DNA of 6,204 bases from an uncultured Burkholderiaceae bacterium (GTDB lineage Bacteria > Pseudomonadota > Gammaproteobacteria > Burkholderiales > Burkholderiaceae_F): assembly GCA_937936215.1 (NCBI GenBank), contig CALGWX010000255.1, forward strand, positions 1-6,204. Reading direction: 5' to 3'. A program made the position numbers and the translations under genes. The notes below the pieces were generated by a model, which saw only the letters and a list, made by a program, of their open reading frames with translations, did no database searches and had not been told where the DNA came from. Within the stretch, counting starts at the first letter, position 1, and every line of letters starts with the position of its first letter. This document shows, piece by piece, positions 5,837 to 6,204 of this stretch.

Positions 5837-6204
5837 GCGGCGGCCCTTTGGCTCGTTGCATGCAGCCAGCACGCCGCAAGCGACGCGCCGGCCGGCATCA
5901 GATCGGGACGTTCGCGCGAGCAGCGTCCGAACGCGCGGCTGCAGCGCGGGTGAAACGCGCAACCCGGCGGAATCTCGGTCAGCCTCGGCATGCTGCCTTC
6001 GATCTGCGCGAGCCGTTCGACCTCGCGGCCGAAGGTCGGGATCGACCCCATCAGCCCGATCGTGTACGGGTGCTGCGGCCTGTGGATGACGTCGGCGACG
6101 GGACCGATTTCGGCCACCCGGCCCGCGTACATCACCGCGACGCGGTCCGCGGTCTCGGCGATCACGCCCATGTCGTGCGTGATCAGCATGACGGCGGTCT
6201 TGTT
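5833..6204 (-). CDS. ABC importer ATP-binding subunit, OppD/DppD type (3' part; 5' end outside the window)
   Basis: Only the last 123 residues are visible; the reading frame runs off the right edge, so Walker A, signature and Walker B are not seen. The visible part begins just before the switch-histidine segment LITHDMGVIAE, followed by DRVAVMYAGRVAE and the oligopeptide-transporter C-terminal motif HPYTIGLMGSIP. It ends with a cysteine quartet, GCAFHPRC, then a third and fourth Cys (C-x5-C-x6-C-x16-C), like the neighbour. LITHDMGVIAE rather than an FISHNLAVV-type segment marks it as the OppD/DppD half. It is the partner of the OppF-type ATPase, with which it overlaps by four bases. Together they should form the motor of a peptide-type importer whose permeases and binding protein probably lie upstream, beyond 6204. 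This is an edge truncation, not a broken gene. Confidence 0.93.
   Translation of the reverse strand, partial: NKTAVMLITHDMGVIAETADRVAVMYAGRVAEIGPVADVIHRPQHPYTIGLMGSIPTFGREVERLAQIEGSMPRLTEIPPGCAFHPRCSRAFGRCSRERPDLMPAGASLAACWLHATSQRAAA

Noticed and set aside
5837..5962. N-terminal extension of the OppF-type ATPase by 42 codons
   Set aside because: It would overlap the OppD-type gene by 130 bases. The ATGA overlap and family alignment support 5836.

Overview
The window reads as chromosomal DNA from a high-GC bacterium. By eye the sequence is about 70% G+C, coding third positions are strongly G/C, and genes are dense. The protein set (PilZ domain, DUF2891, CrtI/RetSat-like oxidoreductase, exported glucose/sorbosone dehydrogenase, peptide-type ABC ATPases) suits a free-living proteobacterium. 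A Burkholderiales-like betaproteobacterium is my guess, but no single marker proves it. I see no tRNA, rRNA, CRISPR array, insertion sequence, phage gene or other sign of recent transfer.

Layout: three genes run on the + strand. These are a small PilZ-domain protein (41-433), a DUF2891 protein (538-1560) and an FAD-dependent oxidoreductase of the phytoene desaturase / carotene isomerase / retinol saturase superfamily (1615-3171), the last with a strong Shine-Dalgarno sequence. A 161-nt convergent gap with a small hairpin separates them from three genes on the - strand. In transcription order these are the 3' end of an OppD/DppD-type ATPase (5833 to the window edge), an OppF/DppF-type ATPase (4793-5836, overlapping the former by ATGA) and, after a 329-nt gap, a secreted PQQ-type glucose/sorbosone dehydrogenase (3333-4463).

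How the genes work together: the two ATPases almost certainly form the heterodimeric motor of one peptide/nickel-family ABC importer. Its permease and binding-protein genes probably lie beyond the right edge. The DUF2891 and oxidoreductase genes are close enough to share a transcript, but nothing links their chemistry. The PilZ protein and the sugar dehydrogenase look like independent genes.

I did not find a convincing new biological system here. The items most worth a second look are the degenerate c-di-GMP motif of the PilZ protein, the uncharacterised DUF2891 protein beside an oxidoreductase of unknown substrate, and the C-terminal cysteine quartets in both ABC ATPases. The long open frames antisense to the real genes are high-GC shadows.
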